A stretch of 23,979 nt of DNA, taken from positions 1 to 23,979 of the forward strand of contig JBKHXZ010000057.1 of assembly GCA_046565785.1 (NCBI GenBank), given 5' to 3'. The stretch comes from DATHWB01 sp046565785 (lineage in GTDB: Bacteria; Actinomycetota; Acidimicrobiia; Spongiisociales; ZC4RG35). Shown here in pieces: positions 22,985 to 23,979 of this stretch; position 1 is the stretch's first letter; the number at the start of each line of letters is the position of its first letter. The translations under genes and the position numbers were made by a program. Below the pieces are notes generated by a model. The model ran no database searches and was not told the DNA's origin. It was given only the letters and a program-made list of their open reading frames with translations.

Positions 22985-23979
22985 TCAGGCCCGGGCGCGA
23001 GGCCGGTCGAAGTCGCCGCGGCGTTCCAACAGTCGGCGGAGCACCGCCACCACTTCGGGGTCGTAGTCGTACACCGAGCCACGATGCAGCCGCTCCATCG
23101 ACTCCAGCGGAGAGAACCCCTGCTCATGGGTCGACTCGTCGTACGCCGAACACACCTTGACGATCTTGGCGGCGATCGGAACGTCCTGGTTGGACTCCAT
23201 TCCGGGGGTCCGATACGGCTCGTGCTGACGCAGAACCACGTCGCTGACTTCGGCCAGATAGGAGGTTTCGCCCACGATCTCCGATCCCCATTTGGCGATG
23301 TCGCCGTCGGTGAACCCCATCCGCAACACGCTGGGCTCGTTCAGCGAAATACGCCCGATGTCGTGCAACAGCGCGGCATATTCGACCGTGTCGACATCCC
23401 GTGGCCGCAGCCCCAACTCGGCGGCCACCCCCACCGCCAGCTCGGCCGTTCGGGCGGCGTGTCCCGGGTCGGCATGCCCTGCCACCTCCGGGATCCGGGC
23501 CAACGACCGCATGGTCTGGAAGTAAGTCTGCCGGGCATCCACGTAGCGGCGAAACGCCCCGTGGGCGAAGGCGTACGGGAGCGCCGCGACCGCCAAGGCC
23601 CACCAGCCGATGGCCTCGAAGGCGATACCGAACAACGCACCGGCCGCCACCAGCGACAGGTACACGTTGAGATCTCGAGCGGTGTCGAGCGCCACGAACA
23701 AGCGAGGACTGGAGCCCCCGACACCGGCGCGAAACACTGCACTCGTGACCACCTCACCGGCAAACCCTGCCGAGGCCGCGACCACGAACAGCCACGCATC
23801 GTGCCAGCCGATCGATTCGGGAATCCTCAACAACGACTCCGCGAAGACGAAGGCCCCCACAAAGGCGGAGTACGAGAGGCTCCGCTTCAGGAACGACGAC
23901 ACGATGAGTCGCTGGTCCTCGCCGCGCGCCGCCTTGATGATCCACGAGAGCGCCGAGCCCGCAGCGAACGTCGCCACCA
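22985..23979 (-). CDS. Membrane-anchored HD-domain (HD-GYP-related) phosphohydrolase, N-terminus beyond the window
   Basis: About 330 residues are visible and the frame stays open to the right edge, so the true start is probably outside. The visible N-terminal half is membrane-embedded: about four to five hydrophobic helices, between positions ~34 and ~137. Then comes a short linker (RRYVDARQTYFQTMRSLA) and an HD domain with H173 in GHAART and HD at 205-206 in YAALLHDIGRISLNE. This is the arrangement of HD-GYP proteins that hydrolyse c-di-GMP or related signals. The segment after the second helix reads QHEPYRTPGMESNQDVPIAAKI, where a canonical member would have HHE...GxGYP, so the GYP element is degenerate. 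I infer a signalling phosphohydrolase of uncertain substrate. Confidence 0.85.
   Translation of the reverse strand, partial: VATFAAGSALSWIIKAARGEDQRLIVSSFLKRSLSYSAFVGAFVFAESLLRIPESIGWHDAWLFVVAASAGFAGEVVTSAVFRAGVGGSSPRLFVALDTARDLNVYLSLVAAGALFGIAFEAIGWWALAVAALPYAFAHGAFRRYVDARQTYFQTMRSLARIPEVAGHADPGHAARTAELAVGVAAELGLRPRDVDTVEYAALLHDIGRISLNEPSVLRMGFTDGDIAKWGSEIVGETSYLAEVSDVVLRQHEPYRTPGMESNQDVPIAAKIVKVCSAYDESTHEQGFSPLESMERLHRGSVYDYDPEVVAVLRRLLERRGDFDRPRARA

Noticed and set aside
1..23979. CRISPR array, defence island, prophage or transposon
   Set aside because: No regularly spaced repeats, no recombinase or transposase motifs and no compositional break were seen; the gene content is mainly core metabolism.

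Overview
The window is GC-rich, gene-dense bacterial chromosome, most likely from a high-GC actinomycete (Actinomycetota). An Acidimicrobiia-like lineage is my best guess, but no rRNA is present to test it. Supporting signs are GC-rich third positions, frequent GTG/TTG starts, four-base or one-base stop/start overlaps, apparently leaderless genes, a class E sortase, an actinobacterial-type SufB, a myo-inositol-phosphate synthase and a DUF5317-type membrane protein. I see no rRNA, tRNA, CRISPR array, transposase, phage gene or recognisable defence system.

Layout. 1-2194 (+): the tail of a probable peptide-ABC-transporter binding protein, an overlapping M20 metallopeptidase and a polytopic membrane protein. 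2186-4329 (-): a TIM-barrel (DUF4015-like) secreted protein followed by an overlapping family-5 uracil-DNA glycosylase. 4436-5659 (+): a group-2 sigma-70 factor and a small glycine-rich membrane protein. 5660-5846: a convergent intergenic region occupied by a long imperfect palindrome. 5847-7259 (-): sufB without other suf genes. 7413-13950 (+): gltB-gltD plus a short Rossmann-fold protein. 13955-16490 (-): a secreted M23 peptidase with a structured leader, a frameshifted HAD hydrolase gene, a LON-domain protein and a DUF6941-like protein, the last three tightly coupled. 16577-18318 (+): inositol-phosphate synthase and an ArfB-like GGQ protein. 18319-20217 (-): a MenE-like acyl-CoA synthetase and a cytoplasmic-looking molybdopterin oxidoreductase. 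20258-20824 (+): a membrane-anchored TlpA-like thioredoxin. 20827-22353 (-): a class E sortase and a crotonase-family protein. 22402-22980 (+): a DUF5317-type membrane protein. 22985 to the edge (-): a membrane-anchored HD-domain protein.

Functionally this is mostly core metabolism: ammonia assimilation (GltBD), Fe-S assembly (SufB, which could serve the Fe-S sites of GltB, GltD and the glycosylase), inositol-phosphate synthesis, cell-envelope work (M23 peptidase, sortase, thioredoxin) and ribosome rescue. The less ordinary items are mostly non-coding: the ~177-bp palindrome at 5663-5839, the three-way-junction-plus-terminator leader at 14669-14760, a perfect 14-bp palindrome before gltB, and a single-base frameshift that splits an otherwise intact HAD gene. 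I found no convincing new multi-gene system.
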